DNA of 64,000 bases from Leucobacter insecticola. Lineage in GTDB: Bacteria > Actinomycetota > Actinomycetes > Actinomycetales > Microbacteriaceae. The position numbers were made by a program, and so were the translations under genes. The notes beneath the pieces were generated by a model that did not search any database, was not told the DNA's origin, and saw only the letters and a list, made by a program, of their open reading frames with translations. The DNA is taken from positions 310,001 through 374,000 of the forward strand of contig NZ_CP049934.1 in assembly GCF_011382965.1 (NCBI RefSeq), written 5' to 3'. This document shows, one piece after another, positions 49,400 to 58,912 of the stretch; within the stretch, counting starts at the first letter, position 1, and each line of letters opens with the position of its first letter.

Positions 49400-51047
49400 G
49401 GTGTTTCCTTTCCTGCGGCCGCCCGAGTCCACCAAGGGATTCAAGGAAGTCAGACCAAAGATACTGTGTGGCGTAGCCGCGGTAGGGTCGCCATGATTGT
49501 GCAAGTGTGTGAGCCTGGCGGTCGTTCTCCACGCCGAGCGCACGCCGCAGAATCAGGTCCCCCGCGGGGAAGGCGTCGGGATCACCGAGCGCCCGCATCG
49601 CGATGAGTTCAACCGTCCACGGCCCAATACCGCGGATCGCGAGCAGTTCGGCGCGGGCGCGATCCCGATCCGCTCCCGGCCCGAGATCGAGCGGCGGCTT
49701 GGCTACGGCCTCGGATCCAGCAAGCGCCGCGGCGAGCGCCTGCAAGGTCGCGGCGCGTGCTCGCGTAAGCCCTAGACGCTCCCGCAGCTCCTCGGCGGGG
49801 GTCGCGGCCACCAGCACCGCATCCGGAGCACCCCGAAACCCTGGAGCGATCCCAGCTGGTGAGGGCGGCGGGGTCTCAAAATGAGCGGCGAGACGCCCCT
49901 GTATGGTCCGCGCCGCAGCTAGAGAAACTTGCTGGCCGAGCACTGTGCCGAGCGCAAACTCCACCGAGTTGCGGGCCCCCGGAAGCCTGAGCCCCGGCTT
50001 GCGGAGCATGATCGGCTGAAGCCGCGGGTCATCACCCAGAGCGTCAGAAACCTGGGCCGGATCCGCGTCGAGATCGAGCAGGCGGCGAATGCGTTGGATT
50101 GCTGGCATCGTGTCGGCAAGACTCGGCAGGGTGAGGGTGATGGGGATCCCGACCACGCTTGCACCGCTCGCGAGTTGCTCAGTCGGAGGCGGCACTTCGT
50201 TCCAGTCGATGCGCACGACGGCCGTTCCACCCGGCACATCCAGGGCGTGAGAAGAGGCGCCATCTGCCTCAATGAGATCTCGACCAGGGATCGCGTGTGC
50301 CGCAAGAAAGGCGCGGACGCCCGCTCCCGAAAATGGTGCCCGGGTGCGTAGGCGTAGCGCGAGCCTCGGCCGTTCATCGGAAGCCGGGGCGTAAGGGCTC
50401 GAAGTGTCTGTGGCAGGATCAAGCTCAGCGGATCCTGAGCCCTGCGATCCTGAACCCGCGGCCCCATCCGGTCGCCGCTGCAGCGCAGACGGCGCGACCC
50501 CAAATTCCTCGCGCATGGTGTCACCGAACTGCCTGATACTCCCGAAGCCCGCGGCAAACGCGATGTCGGCGAGCGGCAACTCGGTCTCCTCGATCAGCGC
50601 ACGGGCGGCGTGGGCTCGCCTCGTTCTCGCGAGCTGCAGGGGGCTCGCGCCGACCTCCTCGATGAGGGTGCGTCTGAGGTGGCGTTCACTCACCGCGAGT
50701 TCGCGAGCGAGGCCCGCGACACCGCCGAGATCGATCGCACCATCGCGGATGCGACGCACGGCCCTCGCGGCGAGATCGTTGCGAATGTCCCAATCCCGCG
50801 TACCAGGGACTGCCTCCGGACGGCAGCGTTTGCAGGCGCGAAACCCGGCAGCGACGCAAGCGGCGGCGCTCGGAAAGAAGCGACAGTTCTCTCTGCGCGG
50901 TTTGCGGGCCGGACAGGACGGCCTGCAGTAGATCCCGGTGCTCGTCACCGCAAGGTACACGCGGCCGTCCCACCGTGCATCGCGGCCGGACGCCGCGCGA
51001 TAGCATGCCTCGAAGTCGAGCGTCGAGGGATGGAGGCTTGGGATCAC
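49290..51047 (-). CDS. Ada-type regulator fused to AlkA DNA glycosylase; end probably shifted
   Basis: About 550 residues in its real form. Ada zinc/methyl-acceptor domain (GIYCRPSCPARKPRRENC, CKRCRP), AraC HTH (IAFAAGFGSIRQFGDTM), AlkA N-domain, and HhH-GPD glycosylase with GIGPWTVELIAM and the catalytic Asp in AFPAGDLIL. It senses methyl phosphotriesters and excises alkylated bases. As given, the frame runs on 110 bases into ogt; adding one G at 49422-49424 ends it as LGAAAGKETP with TGA overlapping the ogt ATG (stop near 49396), the likely true end. Confidence 0.88.
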   Translation of the reverse strand: MIPSLHPSTLDFEACYRAASGRDARWDGRVYLAVTSTGIYCRPSCPARKPRRENCRFFPSAAACVAAGFRACKRCRPEAVPGTRDWDIRNDLAARAVRRIRDGAIDLGGVAGLARELAVSERHLRRTLIEEVGASPLQLARTRRAHAARALIEETELPLADIAFAAGFGSIRQFGDTMREEFGVAPSALQRRPDGAAGSGSQGSGSAELDPATDTSSPYAPASDERPRLALRLRTRAPFSGAGVRAFLAAHAIPGRDLIEADGASSHALDVPGGTAVVRIDWNEVPPPTEQLASGASVVGIPITLTLPSLADTMPAIQRIRRLLDLDADPAQVSDALGDDPRLQPIMLRKPGLRLPGARNSVEFALGTVLGQQVSLAAARTIQGRLAAHFETPPPSPAGIAPGFRGAPDAVLVAATPAEELRERLGLTRARAATLQALAAALAGSEAVAKPPLDLGPGADRDRARAELLAIRGIGPWTVELIAMRALGDPDAFPAGDLILRRALGVENDRQAHTLAQSWRPYRGYATQYLWSDFLESLGGLGRPQERKHHEPRTTQLYRDRRCRAPLPRDLDTGRRCDPRRRLRD

Positions 51048-51150
51048 AGCACCTATTCTTCACTGCTTTGCTCCACGAATGCGCGCGGAAATCGGACATT
51101 GCAGTGGGTTCGAGGCCGCCGCGTGCTCACGGGTCACTACGCTCGGAGGT

Positions 51151-51690
51151 ATGAAGGATGTCTCAGGCCGCACCGCCCTGCTTCGCGCCACCGTTGTTGT
51201 TGTCGCAAATGGCGGGCTACGCGCACTCACCTATCGAGCGGTTGCGGCCGAAGCCGGGGTCTCTCACGGGCTGGTCCGGCACCACTTCGGCACCCGCGAT
51301 CAGCTCATTGCTGAGGCGATGGATCTTGCGATCGATGAGAGCCTCAGGGAGTCAAACATGCTCGAGAGCGGCGTCACAGCCGCCGATTTTGCCGCCGGGA
51401 TCGAGACGCTCGCCGAGCGCGAGAGCAGCATTCAGTCATTCCAGTATGAGTTGCTGCTTGAGGCGCGGAGGCGGCCCGAACTACAACCGTTCGCGGAACG
51501 CCACTATCAGGCCTACCTCAGCGCGATCTCGCGTCAATTGTCCCGTCTCGGAGTCGAGGATCCGGGCCTCGCCGAGCTGATCTGGTTCGCGCTCGACGCG
51601 ATCGTGTTCAAGCAGTTGGTGTTTCCGGGCGACGTCACCCGCGTGTTGCAGCGCCTTCGCGCGCTCATTGAGGATGCGGCTGATCGGTAG
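51151..51690 (+). CDS. TetR family regulator
   Basis: 179 residues. HTH: LLRATVVVVANGGLRALTYRAVAAEAGVSHGLVRHHFGTRDQLIAEAM. GGAGG lies almost against the ATG, so initiation may be leaderless-like. It may control the amine-oxidation genes downstream (from 51927), same strand, though 236 bases and a repeat intervene. Confidence 0.78.
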   Translation: MKDVSGRTALLRATVVVVANGGLRALTYRAVAAEAGVSHGLVRHHFGTRDQLIAEAMDLAIDESLRESNMLESGVTAADFAAGIETLAERESSIQSFQYELLLEARRRPELQPFAERHYQAYLSAISRQLSRLGVEDPGLAELIWFALDAIVFKQLVFPGDVTRVLQRLRALIEDAADR

Positions 51691-51703
51691 TTGCCGGGCA
51701 GGT

Positions 51704-51753
51704 GTGTGCGCAGATGGTTCTTATGGGTCGGGATAAGAACGCATTGCGCACAC
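51704..51753. repeat. 50-bp palindromic repeat, copy 2
   Basis: GTGTGCGCA and TGCGCACAC enclose an inner GTTCTTAT/ATAAGAAC repeat, a nested hairpin. Matches the element at 23343-23392 without gaps. Begins 13 bases after the TetR stop. Confidence 0.75.
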
Positions 51754-51926
51754 AACGCACTGGCGGCGTGGGGATCCTGCGACTCTGGCCCTGAAGGGTC
51801 AGCGCGAAGTATGGAAAAGTGACGCTCTTCTCCCCTGAATATTTCGCGCAGGCTGAAGGATATGACTTGACTGTCCAAATGGATAGCCTTAGGCTGTGTC
51901 CCACACCAACGAAGGGACACACAGCC

Positions 51927-53057
51927 GTGTCAGACACCAAGATCGACTTTCTCTACCTCAGCGAGCCCGACATGATTCGCGCAGGCGTGACCAATATGGC
52001 CGAGTGCGTTGACACGATGAGCGACATGCTCGGCCTCTTCGCCGAGGGCGACTACCGGATGGCCGGCACCGAGAACAACTCACACGGTGCGCAAATCTTC
52101 TTCCCGGACGAAGAGATCTTCCCGGGCATGCCCGTCGACGGCCCCGATCGCCGGTTTATGGCTATGCCCGCCTACCTCGGCGGCGACTACCAGATGGCCG
52201 GCTGCAAATGGTACGGCTCAAACGTCGAGAACAAGAAGCAGGGCCTGCCCCGCTCGATACTGATGTTCACCCTCAACGACAAAGACACCGGCGCGCCCCT
52301 CGCGATCATGTCGGCAAACCTGCTCAGCGCGTACCGCACTGGCGCGATCCCCGGCGTCGGCGCACGCTACCTCGCCCGCGAAGATGCAAAGGTCGTCGGC
52401 ATTGTGGGCCCCGGCCCCATGAACCGGACCTCGCTCGAATCCTTCATGGCGGTGCGGCCCGGGATCACCACCGTCAAGGTTTCCGGCCGCGGGCAGGGCG
52501 GGATCGACACCTTCATCTCCTGGGCGAAGAAGAAGTTCCCGCAGATCGAGACGATCGAGCAGGTCACCGATATGGAGGCCGCGGTGCGCGGATCCGACAT
52601 CGTCAGCATCGCCGTGCCGAGCCCGATGGGCTCCGAGAACTACCCGCATGTCAGGGACGAATGGGTGAAGCCCGGCGCGTTCATCTGCTGCTCCGCACAC
52701 TTGAAGCTCGACGAGAGCCTGACGCTGCGCTCACGCCACGTCGCGGACGCCCGCAAGATCTACCAGGCCTGGGCTGAAGAACTCCCCGAGCCCGCGCACG
52801 AGACCGTCGGCATCTGGGGAATCCACCTCGTCGACCGGGTCCGCGAAGGGCGCATGGCTCCCGAGCAGTTCGAGGACGTGGGCGAGATCATCCGCGGCAT
52901 CACCCCGGGCCGCACAAACGACGACGAGATCTTCATCTACTCGGTCGGCGGCATGCCGGTCGAAGACATCGCCTGGGCAACCAAGGTCTACCGCAACGCG
53001 CTGCGCGACGGGATCGGCACCAAGCTGAATCTGTGGGACGCCCCGGCGCTCGCCTGA
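51927..53057 (+). CDS. Ornithine cyclodeaminase-like protein (tyramine oxidase subunit B type)
   Basis: 376 residues from GTG with GAAGGGA upstream. OCD/mu-crystallin fold with an NAD-binding motif VVGIVGPGPMNRTSLESFM and an early KWYGSN substrate segment. Longer than plain cyclodeaminases. It precedes an N-methyltryptophan/sarcosine oxidase-type gene, a pairing annotated in Actinobacteria as tyramine oxidase subunits. Role in the amine oxidation is inferred from pairing. Confidence 0.75.
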   Translation: MSDTKIDFLYLSEPDMIRAGVTNMAECVDTMSDMLGLFAEGDYRMAGTENNSHGAQIFFPDEEIFPGMPVDGPDRRFMAMPAYLGGDYQMAGCKWYGSNVENKKQGLPRSILMFTLNDKDTGAPLAIMSANLLSAYRTGAIPGVGARYLAREDAKVVGIVGPGPMNRTSLESFMAVRPGITTVKVSGRGQGGIDTFISWAKKKFPQIETIEQVTDMEAAVRGSDIVSIAVPSPMGSENYPHVRDEWVKPGAFICCSAHLKLDESLTLRSRHVADARKIYQAWAEELPEPAHETVGIWGIHLVDRVREGRMAPEQFEDVGEIIRGITPGRTNDDEIFIYSVGGMPVEDIAWATKVYRNALRDGIGTKLNLWDAPALA

Positions 53058-53079
53058 GGCTGCGCCGCCTGTCGGTCCC

Positions 53080-53113
53080 TTGATTTCGACTCGCAGGCTC
53101 GCTCAATCGGCGG
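53080..53113. repeat. TTGATTTCGACTCG-type repeat, short copy
   Basis: TTGATTTCGACTCGC and CTCGCTCAATCGGCGG as at 24643 and 30511, here between two co-directional genes of the amine-oxidation pair, so it is not only a convergent terminator. Confidence 0.65.
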
Positions 53114-53153
53114 AGTTTCGGAAGCCGAAAACCAACTGAGAAGAGAGACACAC

Positions 53154-54326
53154 ATGGATCTGCAGAAGACAGACGTGCTGGTGATCGGCGCCGGAGCAGT
53201 CGGCGCGATGGCACTGTGGCAGCTGAGCAAGCGCGAAGGCGTCAGCGTCGTCGGTATCGAGCAGTACGGGCGCGTGCACTCGCACGGCTCGTACGCCGGC
53301 GAGTCGCGCGTGTTCCGCACCGCGGTGCACGAGGGCGGCACCTACGTCCGCATGATCCAGCGCTCACGCGATCTGTGGCGCGAGCTCGAGCGCGAATCAG
53401 GCCGCGACATTTACTACGAGGTGGGCGCACTCAGCATTGCCCCGGAGGGCTTCCCGGATCTTGTCACCGCCCTCGGTACGGTCCGCGAGTTCGATCTGCC
53501 ACACCGCGTACTCAGCGACAGCGAGCTGCGCAAGGAATACCCGCAGCACCTGATCCAGGACGGCGACATCGGCCTGTTTGACGAGCACGGCGGCGGGCTG
53601 CGCCCCGAGGTCGCGATCATGAGCGCACTCGACATTGCCGAGAAGAACGGCGCAAAGCTGTTCTTCAACACCCCCGTGATCGGCGTCGAGGAGCACCCGG
53701 GCGGCGTCGTGGTGCGCACAACGCAGGGATCCTGGCTCGCCGGCAAGGTGGTTGTGGCGTCAGGATCCTGGTCCACCCGTCTCTCCCCCGAACTCAACGA
53801 GCTGCTGCGGTTGCAGGTGCTGGGGCTGACCTGGTTCATGCCGCGGGATCCTGCCGCGTTTGCCCCCGACCGCTTTCCGGCCTTCTTGCGGGATCAGGGA
53901 CCCGTCCACTTCTTTGGTGCACCAAGCTTCGACGGCTACGCGTTTAAGGCGTGCACGAACCCGGAATGGCCGGTGTTCCGCGACGTTGCAGAGGTGCCAA
54001 CCTCCCACACCCGCGAGGAGCTCATCAAGATCGGGCAGCGCGCGGCCGAACTCTTTGACGGCATCAACCCCGAGCCCGTGCGGCAAAGTGTGCACCACTG
54101 TGCGTACACTCCGGACCGTCTGCCGGTGGTTGACCAGAGTACCAGCGGCCGCATCGTGACCGTGACGGGGCTTTCGGGTCACGGCTTCAAGTTCATTCCG
54201 CAGCTGGGCGAGTGGGCCGCGCAGTTGGTCGCGGGCGATGACACGACGGTGGATCCGCGCTTCGCGCTCCCCGCACACATGCAGCGGCTCGCGCAGCTCG
54301 GTGCATACACGGGCGGCGGGCACTAG
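53154..54326 (+). CDS. solA: N-methyl-L-tryptophan/sarcosine oxidase family flavoprotein
   Basis: 390 residues. FAD motif DVLVIGAGAVGAMALWQLSK, the covalent/flavin region GSYAGESRVFRTAVHEGGTYV, GLRPEVAIMSAL and the C-terminal TPDRLPVVDQ with GLSGHGFKFIPQLGEWAAQL. It oxidises N-methylated amino acids or amines to aldehyde/keto products and H2O2. Gene symbol by family only; substrate could be tyramine-like given the partner gene. Confidence 0.8.
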   Translation: MDLQKTDVLVIGAGAVGAMALWQLSKREGVSVVGIEQYGRVHSHGSYAGESRVFRTAVHEGGTYVRMIQRSRDLWRELERESGRDIYYEVGALSIAPEGFPDLVTALGTVREFDLPHRVLSDSELRKEYPQHLIQDGDIGLFDEHGGGLRPEVAIMSALDIAEKNGAKLFFNTPVIGVEEHPGGVVVRTTQGSWLAGKVVVASGSWSTRLSPELNELLRLQVLGLTWFMPRDPAAFAPDRFPAFLRDQGPVHFFGAPSFDGYAFKACTNPEWPVFRDVAEVPTSHTREELIKIGQRAAELFDGINPEPVRQSVHHCAYTPDRLPVVDQSTSGRIVTVTGLSGHGFKFIPQLGEWAAQLVAGDDTTVDPRFALPAHMQRLAQLGAYTGGGH

Positions 54327-54687
54327 ATACGGGAGAGCCCGCACAAATATGGGGTTCTCGGGTATTCAAATGCTCCGTAGCGAAGCACTCAAACGCCAAA
54401 TGGGGAGCCGTTCCCATGTTGGATTGGCAGCATAGAGTGCCGCAAACGCATTATCAATGACGAGTTCGACGAACTTTTCCCAACATCAGCGCGCACGATT
54501 CAACAGCCATATCTTCCGAGTCGTCGAAAGAGAACTCCCTGAGGCAGCCTGCAGGTTCGTCGCCCCGGTGTGAATCGGGCGTGGATAACCGCGCATGCTG
54601 CGGCGACCGCTCCCGATGATCTCGTGAGTGTCTGATCCGAGGCCGTGATTACCAACACTTCTATTAACGGATGTGTACCATAGTGTT
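54327..54687. other. Gap before the AbiE-like locus
   Basis: No complete gene. Near 54430-54500 one plus frame reads RKRIINDEFDELFP, which resembles the usual start of DUF4143 ATPases and may be debris of one. The promoter of the AbiE-like operon sits at 54676-54681 (TACCAT, 6 bases before ATG), between AACACT and AGTGTT arms that could be an autoregulatory site. Confidence 0.4.
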
Positions 54688-55335
54688 ATGAAGCGCGTGA
54701 GTGAATTCGCGAAAGCGAAAGGAATTAGCCGGGGGCGAGCGTATCAGCTTGTGCGCTCCGGAGCGCTCCACGCGGAAGTGCTTGGGGATGGCAGCCTCAT
54801 CCTCGACGACACTGCGATGGCGTGGCGTCCACGAAAAGGGCGGCCACTTTCTGAAGCTATGGCGTGGCATCTTCTGGCTGCGCTCGATAGTGCTGAGCAG
54901 GAGGGTCTCCGGGACGCGGAGCGCGCTCGCATCAGGCGTCACTTGTCAGAGATCAAGAAAGCGGAGCACCCGGCGCAAGAACTCGCCGAGAAGGTCTCCG
55001 CCCGGGCCGAGTTGAGAGAGTTCGCTGCACACCTAGATGATGTTGTTGATCTCCGTGCAGATCCACGGGTTCTGGTTTCTGGGGTTGGTGCTGCGGGATC
55101 CGGGATGGTCGCTGGCGACATTGTCGAAGGGTACGTCGCTCCGAATGTAGTCGACAGTGTGATCCGGGATTACATTTTGAAGGAGCGGCGCGGCGGGAAT
55201 GTGCGTCTGCGCGTCGGAAGGGCTCCTCAGATGGGGCGCGCGGCTGTCGCAGCGGATCTTGCGGATTGGGGGCGTGTACGTGAGCTGCGTGAGGCTGACC
55301 GGATCGTCCGCGAACTGCTTCTGGAGATCGCATGA
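54688..55335 (+). CDS. AbiEi-type helix-turn-helix antitoxin
   Basis: 215 residues from the ATG; a GTG 5 codons upstream is less likely because the -10 box would lie within it. N-terminal HTH (SEFAKAKGISRGRAYQLVRSGAL) is followed by GSLILDDTAMAWRPRKGRPLS and a long helical C-terminus ending LREADRIVRELLLE. It overlaps the nucleotidyltransferase toxin gene by 4 bases, the AbiE plan of a type IV toxin-antitoxin unit, where the antitoxin also represses its own promoter. Confidence 0.65.
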   Translation: MKRVSEFAKAKGISRGRAYQLVRSGALHAEVLGDGSLILDDTAMAWRPRKGRPLSEAMAWHLLAALDSAEQEGLRDAERARIRRHLSEIKKAEHPAQELAEKVSARAELREFAAHLDDVVDLRADPRVLVSGVGAAGSGMVAGDIVEGYVAPNVVDSVIRDYILKERRGGNVRLRVGRAPQMGRAAVAADLADWGRVRELREADRIVRELLLEIA

Positions 55336-56129
55336 AGCTCCTTGACCTGACGGCCCTTGATCATGAAGCCGAAGCTGCATGGAACGGGGTGCTTGATCTA
55401 GCGATCGCTTATCCCGAGGGTTGGGCACTCGCGGGCGGGCAAGCAGTATTTGTGCAGACGATGCTGCGCGGCAAGGTCCCGTCACGTCCCAGTTCCGACG
55501 CGGATCTAGTGATCGACCTCCGTGCCGACTCCGGTGCCGCGCGCAACCTGGTCGAGGCACTTCGTAGTATCGGATTTGAAGCGACGCCCCCCGATGGCAA
55601 CGGGCGTGTACACAGGTGACTACGTGGTGCAGCGCAAATCGATGTCTTACAGCCCAGATACCTCGGGGACCGCGCCGAGAAGCGCCTCAGTCGGGCCGGG
55701 CTCGAAACGATTGGCGCTCCTGGGTCTCAGCTTTTGCTCTCGCGCACCGAGCATGTCGAGGTGTCCCTGGGAGAGAAGTCGGCACCGGTGCGAATCCCCA
55801 CTGGCCTCGGGATTGTCGTTGCGAAAGCGGCAGGTTTCCAGGAAATCGTTGAGGACCCCAACAGGGTTCGGCACCTCGCGGATATTCTCACTGTGGGATC
55901 GCTTCTGAGTCGTAGAGACTTGCTGATCGAGAAGCCGTATACGCGGCTTGAAAAGCAGCGAGTGGGCAATGCGATTGGTCATATGCAAAACGCGAAGTAT
56001 GTGACTGACCTGCAGTCATGGTTTCCGACGGATCTGTCCGACCGATTGCAGGATCTCAAGGCGATGCACCTGACTCATTCGGAGCGAATACGTGAACCTC
56101 ACAAATGGAGAACTCCCGCTGCCGAGTAG
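55332..56129 (+). pseudogene. AbiEii-type nucleotidyltransferase toxin with in-frame TGA
   Basis: The frame of 266 codons has the NTase site GWALAGGQAVFVQ and PSSDADLVIDL (DxD). It reaches RVHR, then TGA at 55617-55619 (codon 96), then continues in the same frame with LRGAAQIDVL and on to the normal end (KWRTPAAE). The stop stands where Trp is expected (TGG to TGA), so this is a nonsense mutation, not a frameshift. The active-site half ends at codon 95; the toxin is probably dead, or a restart makes only the C-terminal half. Confidence 0.7.
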
Positions 56130-56284
56130 ATCCTGCGGGTTCGGACTCAACTCGCGAATCCCTGGGAAGGGAACTGACCCCGCCCGCAACAAAGTCGGAA
56201 CCATTTAGTTCCGGCTATGTATGCGCCGGTTCCGAGGTGAAATGATCCCAAGTTGTGGGAATGACAAGCGGAGTTGCGAGCCAA

Positions 56285-56746
56285 TTACAGCGGCGACTGC
56301 CCGCCCCGGGCCTCAAACACGAGCTGCGTTTGGGTGTGGGCATAAATCGGATCCGAGCCGAAATGCTCGGACACAAAACTCCGCAGCGCAGCAACGCTCG
56401 CGGTCGCCACGTGCACAACAAGATCAATGTCGCCGCCGATCAGAAACACTCGCTGCACGCCCGGCAATCGCACCAGCTCATCACTCACGACCGACACACG
56501 ATTACGGTGATGGGAGTGGATCCGGATCAGGATCAGGGCTTGCACCTCGCTGCCCGCCGCCACCGGATCGACCTCAGCGTGATACCCGGTGATGATCCCG
56601 CGCGATTCGAGCGCACGCACCCGGCCGTGGCAGGTCGACACCGGCAGGCCCACAAGCTCGGCAAGCTCTTTGTAGGGCATTCGGCCATCGCAGGCCAGAG
56701 CGGAAACGATGCGGCGATCGACGTCGCTCAGCTGAATATCTTTCAT
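56285..56746 (-). CDS. Lrp/AsnC family regulator (KynR-like)
   Basis: 153 residues from MKDIQLSDVDRRIVSALAC. HTH RMPYKELAELVGLPVSTCHGRVRALESRGIITGY and a RAM ligand domain (VQALILIRI, VFLIGGDIDLVVHV). Divergent from kynB and, as in other bacteria, likely induces the kyn genes in response to kynurenine or tryptophan. Confidence 0.85.
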   Translation of the reverse strand: MKDIQLSDVDRRIVSALACDGRMPYKELAELVGLPVSTCHGRVRALESRGIITGYHAEVDPVAAGSEVQALILIRIHSHHRNRVSVVSDELVRLPGVQRVFLIGGDIDLVVHVATASVAALRSFVSEHFGSDPIYAHTQTQLVFEARGGQSPL

Positions 56747-56897
56747 CGCGACACACACTCCAGCACTCAATTCGAAACCTGTCCATACAGACTAGCTGAT
56801 TTCGAGTTTCATTCAGATTCACCCCATCAGTCCGATTCTCTTGCCAAAATGGGCGCAGGATCCGTAGCACCGTCGCTTGAGGAAGGAACAGAGCAGG

Positions 56898-57587
56898 ATG
56901 ATCATCGATATCAGCCCCGCGATCGATCCGGCAACGCCAGTGTGGCCGGGCGACACTCCCTTCGGGCGCACTCTGCGTTGGGATCAAACTCGGGGCGACT
57001 CTGTCACGGTGAGCACGATCACCACCACCACCCACCTCGGCGCGCACATCGACGCCCCGCTACACGTGCGCGAGGGCACAGCAGACACTAGCAAGATCGA
57101 CCTCAACGCCTGCGTCGGATCCTGCGTTGTCATCGACATTAGCGACCTCGTCGGGCGGGATCACCGCCCGCACCTGGCCCCGCAGTGCGCTGAGATCGTC
57201 GCGCGGCTGCAACACACCAGCCCCGAAACGACCCGCTTCGAACGCGTACTCCTGCGCCACAGCACCGCCGCGGCCGACGGCTGGGACGACAACATGCCCG
57301 GCATCGATCCCGAGTTCGTCACCTGGTTTGGCGCGCAGGGCGGCAAGCTTCTCGGCATCGACCTCGCCTCCTTCGACCCTGCTGAAGACGCCGTACTGCG
57401 CGCCCACAACGCGGCCGTCGACGCGGGAGTCATCATGCTCGAAGGCCTCGAACTGCAGCACGCCCCGCAGGGCATCGCCGAACTCATCGCGCTGCCCCTC
57501 CCGCTCCTCGGTGCCGACGCGGCCCCGGTACGCGCGATCCTCCGCACCACCTCCACCCACCCCATCGACGAAAGTACACAGCCATGA
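56898..57587 (+). CDS. kynB: Kynurenine formamidase
   Basis: 229 residues from ATG with GGAAGGAAC upstream. Cyclase-family fold with the metal-binding HLGAHIDAPLHV motif and DISPAIDPATPVWPGD at the start. Hydrolyses N-formylkynurenine to kynurenine. Overlaps kynU by 4 bases. Confidence 0.88.
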   Translation: MIIDISPAIDPATPVWPGDTPFGRTLRWDQTRGDSVTVSTITTTTHLGAHIDAPLHVREGTADTSKIDLNACVGSCVVIDISDLVGRDHRPHLAPQCAEIVARLQHTSPETTRFERVLLRHSTAAADGWDDNMPGIDPEFVTWFGAQGGKLLGIDLASFDPAEDAVLRAHNAAVDAGVIMLEGLELQHAPQGIAELIALPLPLLGADAAPVRAILRTTSTHPIDESTQP

Positions 57588-58858
57588 CCGCAGCACACTC
57601 AGCAACGCTCACCACCCGCGAAGAGTGCGTCGCCGCAGACGCCAGCGATCCACTCGCTCACTACCGTGACAAGTTCTTCATTCCGGCAGACACGATCTAC
57701 CTCGATGGCAACTCGCTCGGCCTGATGCCAAAGTCGGCACCGGAGCGCGCCCGCCTGGTCATCGAACAGGAGTGGGCACAGGATCACATCGGGAGCTGGA
57801 ACAAACACGGCTGGTTCGACCGCCCCGTCGCCATCGGCGCAAAGATCGCGCAGCTTCTCGGCGGAGAGCGCGGCGAGTGTGTCGCCACCGACACCACCTC
57901 AATCAACGTCTTCAAGGCGCTCAGCTCGGCGATCGAACTGCAGCGCGCCACAGATCCCGCGCGCAAGGTCATTATTTCTGAGCGCGAAAACTTCCCCACC
58001 GATCTGTACATCACCGAGGGGCTCATCTCGCTGCTGGATCGCGGCTACGAGCTGCGACTGATCGACTCCACGGCGGAGCTTGAGACGGCGCTCGGCGACG
58101 ACGTCGCGGTGGCGCTCCTCACGCACGTCAACTACCGCACCGGCGAAATGTGGGACGTGACCGCGGCGACGGCCCAGGTGCACACTGCCGGCGCACTCGT
58201 GATCTGGGATCTGTGCCACTCCGCCGGGGCCGTGCCGATCACGCTCGACGCGAGCGGGGCAGACTTCGCGGTCGGCTGCACCTACAAGTACCTCAATGGT
58301 GGCCCCGGATCCCCCGCCTTCATCTGGGTCGCCGAGCAGCACCTGCGCACCGCGACGCAACCACTCTCCGGCTGGTGGGGGCACGCGAAGCCCTTCGACA
58401 TGGCCCTCAACTACGCGGCCGGTGACGGGGCACGCCGGTTCCTTGTCGGCACCCAACCCATCATCTCGCTCAGCACCATGGAGGAAGGCCTCGACATCGC
58501 CCTCAGCGTGGATCCGGCCGAGCTGCGCGCAAAGTCGCTCGCGCTGACCTCGCTGTTCATCCGGCTCGTCGAGTCACGCCTCTCCCACCATCCCCTCACG
58601 CTGATCACGCCGCGCGACGACGCCGCGCGAGGAAGCCACGTCAGCTTCCGCCACCCCGAGGGCTACGCGGTGATGCAGGCGCTGATCGCACACGGTGTGG
58701 TCGGCGACTACCGCGAGCCCGAGGTGCTCCGGTTCGGGATCACCCCCCTCTACGTTGGCTTCGCCGATGTCTGGGATACGGTGGAAACGCTGCGGTGTGT
58801 GCTTGACGAAGAGCTCTGGCGCACCCCCGAGTTTCAGCAGCGCGGCGCGGTCACATAG
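57584..58858 (+). CDS. kynU: Kynureninase
   Basis: 424 residues. PLP enzyme with FPTDLYITEGL, DLCHSAGAVPITLD and the Lys segment FAVGCTYKYLNGGPGSPAF. Splits kynurenine to anthranilate and alanine. With kynB it completes the lower tryptophan-to-anthranilate route; tryptophan dioxygenase (kynA) is not in the window. Confidence 0.92.
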   Translation: MTAAHSATLTTREECVAADASDPLAHYRDKFFIPADTIYLDGNSLGLMPKSAPERARLVIEQEWAQDHIGSWNKHGWFDRPVAIGAKIAQLLGGERGECVATDTTSINVFKALSSAIELQRATDPARKVIISERENFPTDLYITEGLISLLDRGYELRLIDSTAELETALGDDVAVALLTHVNYRTGEMWDVTAATAQVHTAGALVIWDLCHSAGAVPITLDASGADFAVGCTYKYLNGGPGSPAFIWVAEQHLRTATQPLSGWWGHAKPFDMALNYAAGDGARRFLVGTQPIISLSTMEEGLDIALSVDPAELRAKSLALTSLFIRLVESRLSHHPLTLITPRDDAARGSHVSFRHPEGYAVMQALIAHGVVGDYREPEVLRFGITPLYVGFADVWDTVETLRCVLDEELWRTPEFQQRGAVT

Positions 58859-58912
58859 GAACACCGAAACGATCCCACACCCGAACTGCAACGACGCACG
58901 TAAGGAACCGCC

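Noticed and set aside
54430-54500. Remnant of a third DUF4143 ATPase
   Set aside because: Only about 14 residues resemble the family start (RKRIINDEFDELFP); too short to call a pseudogene.
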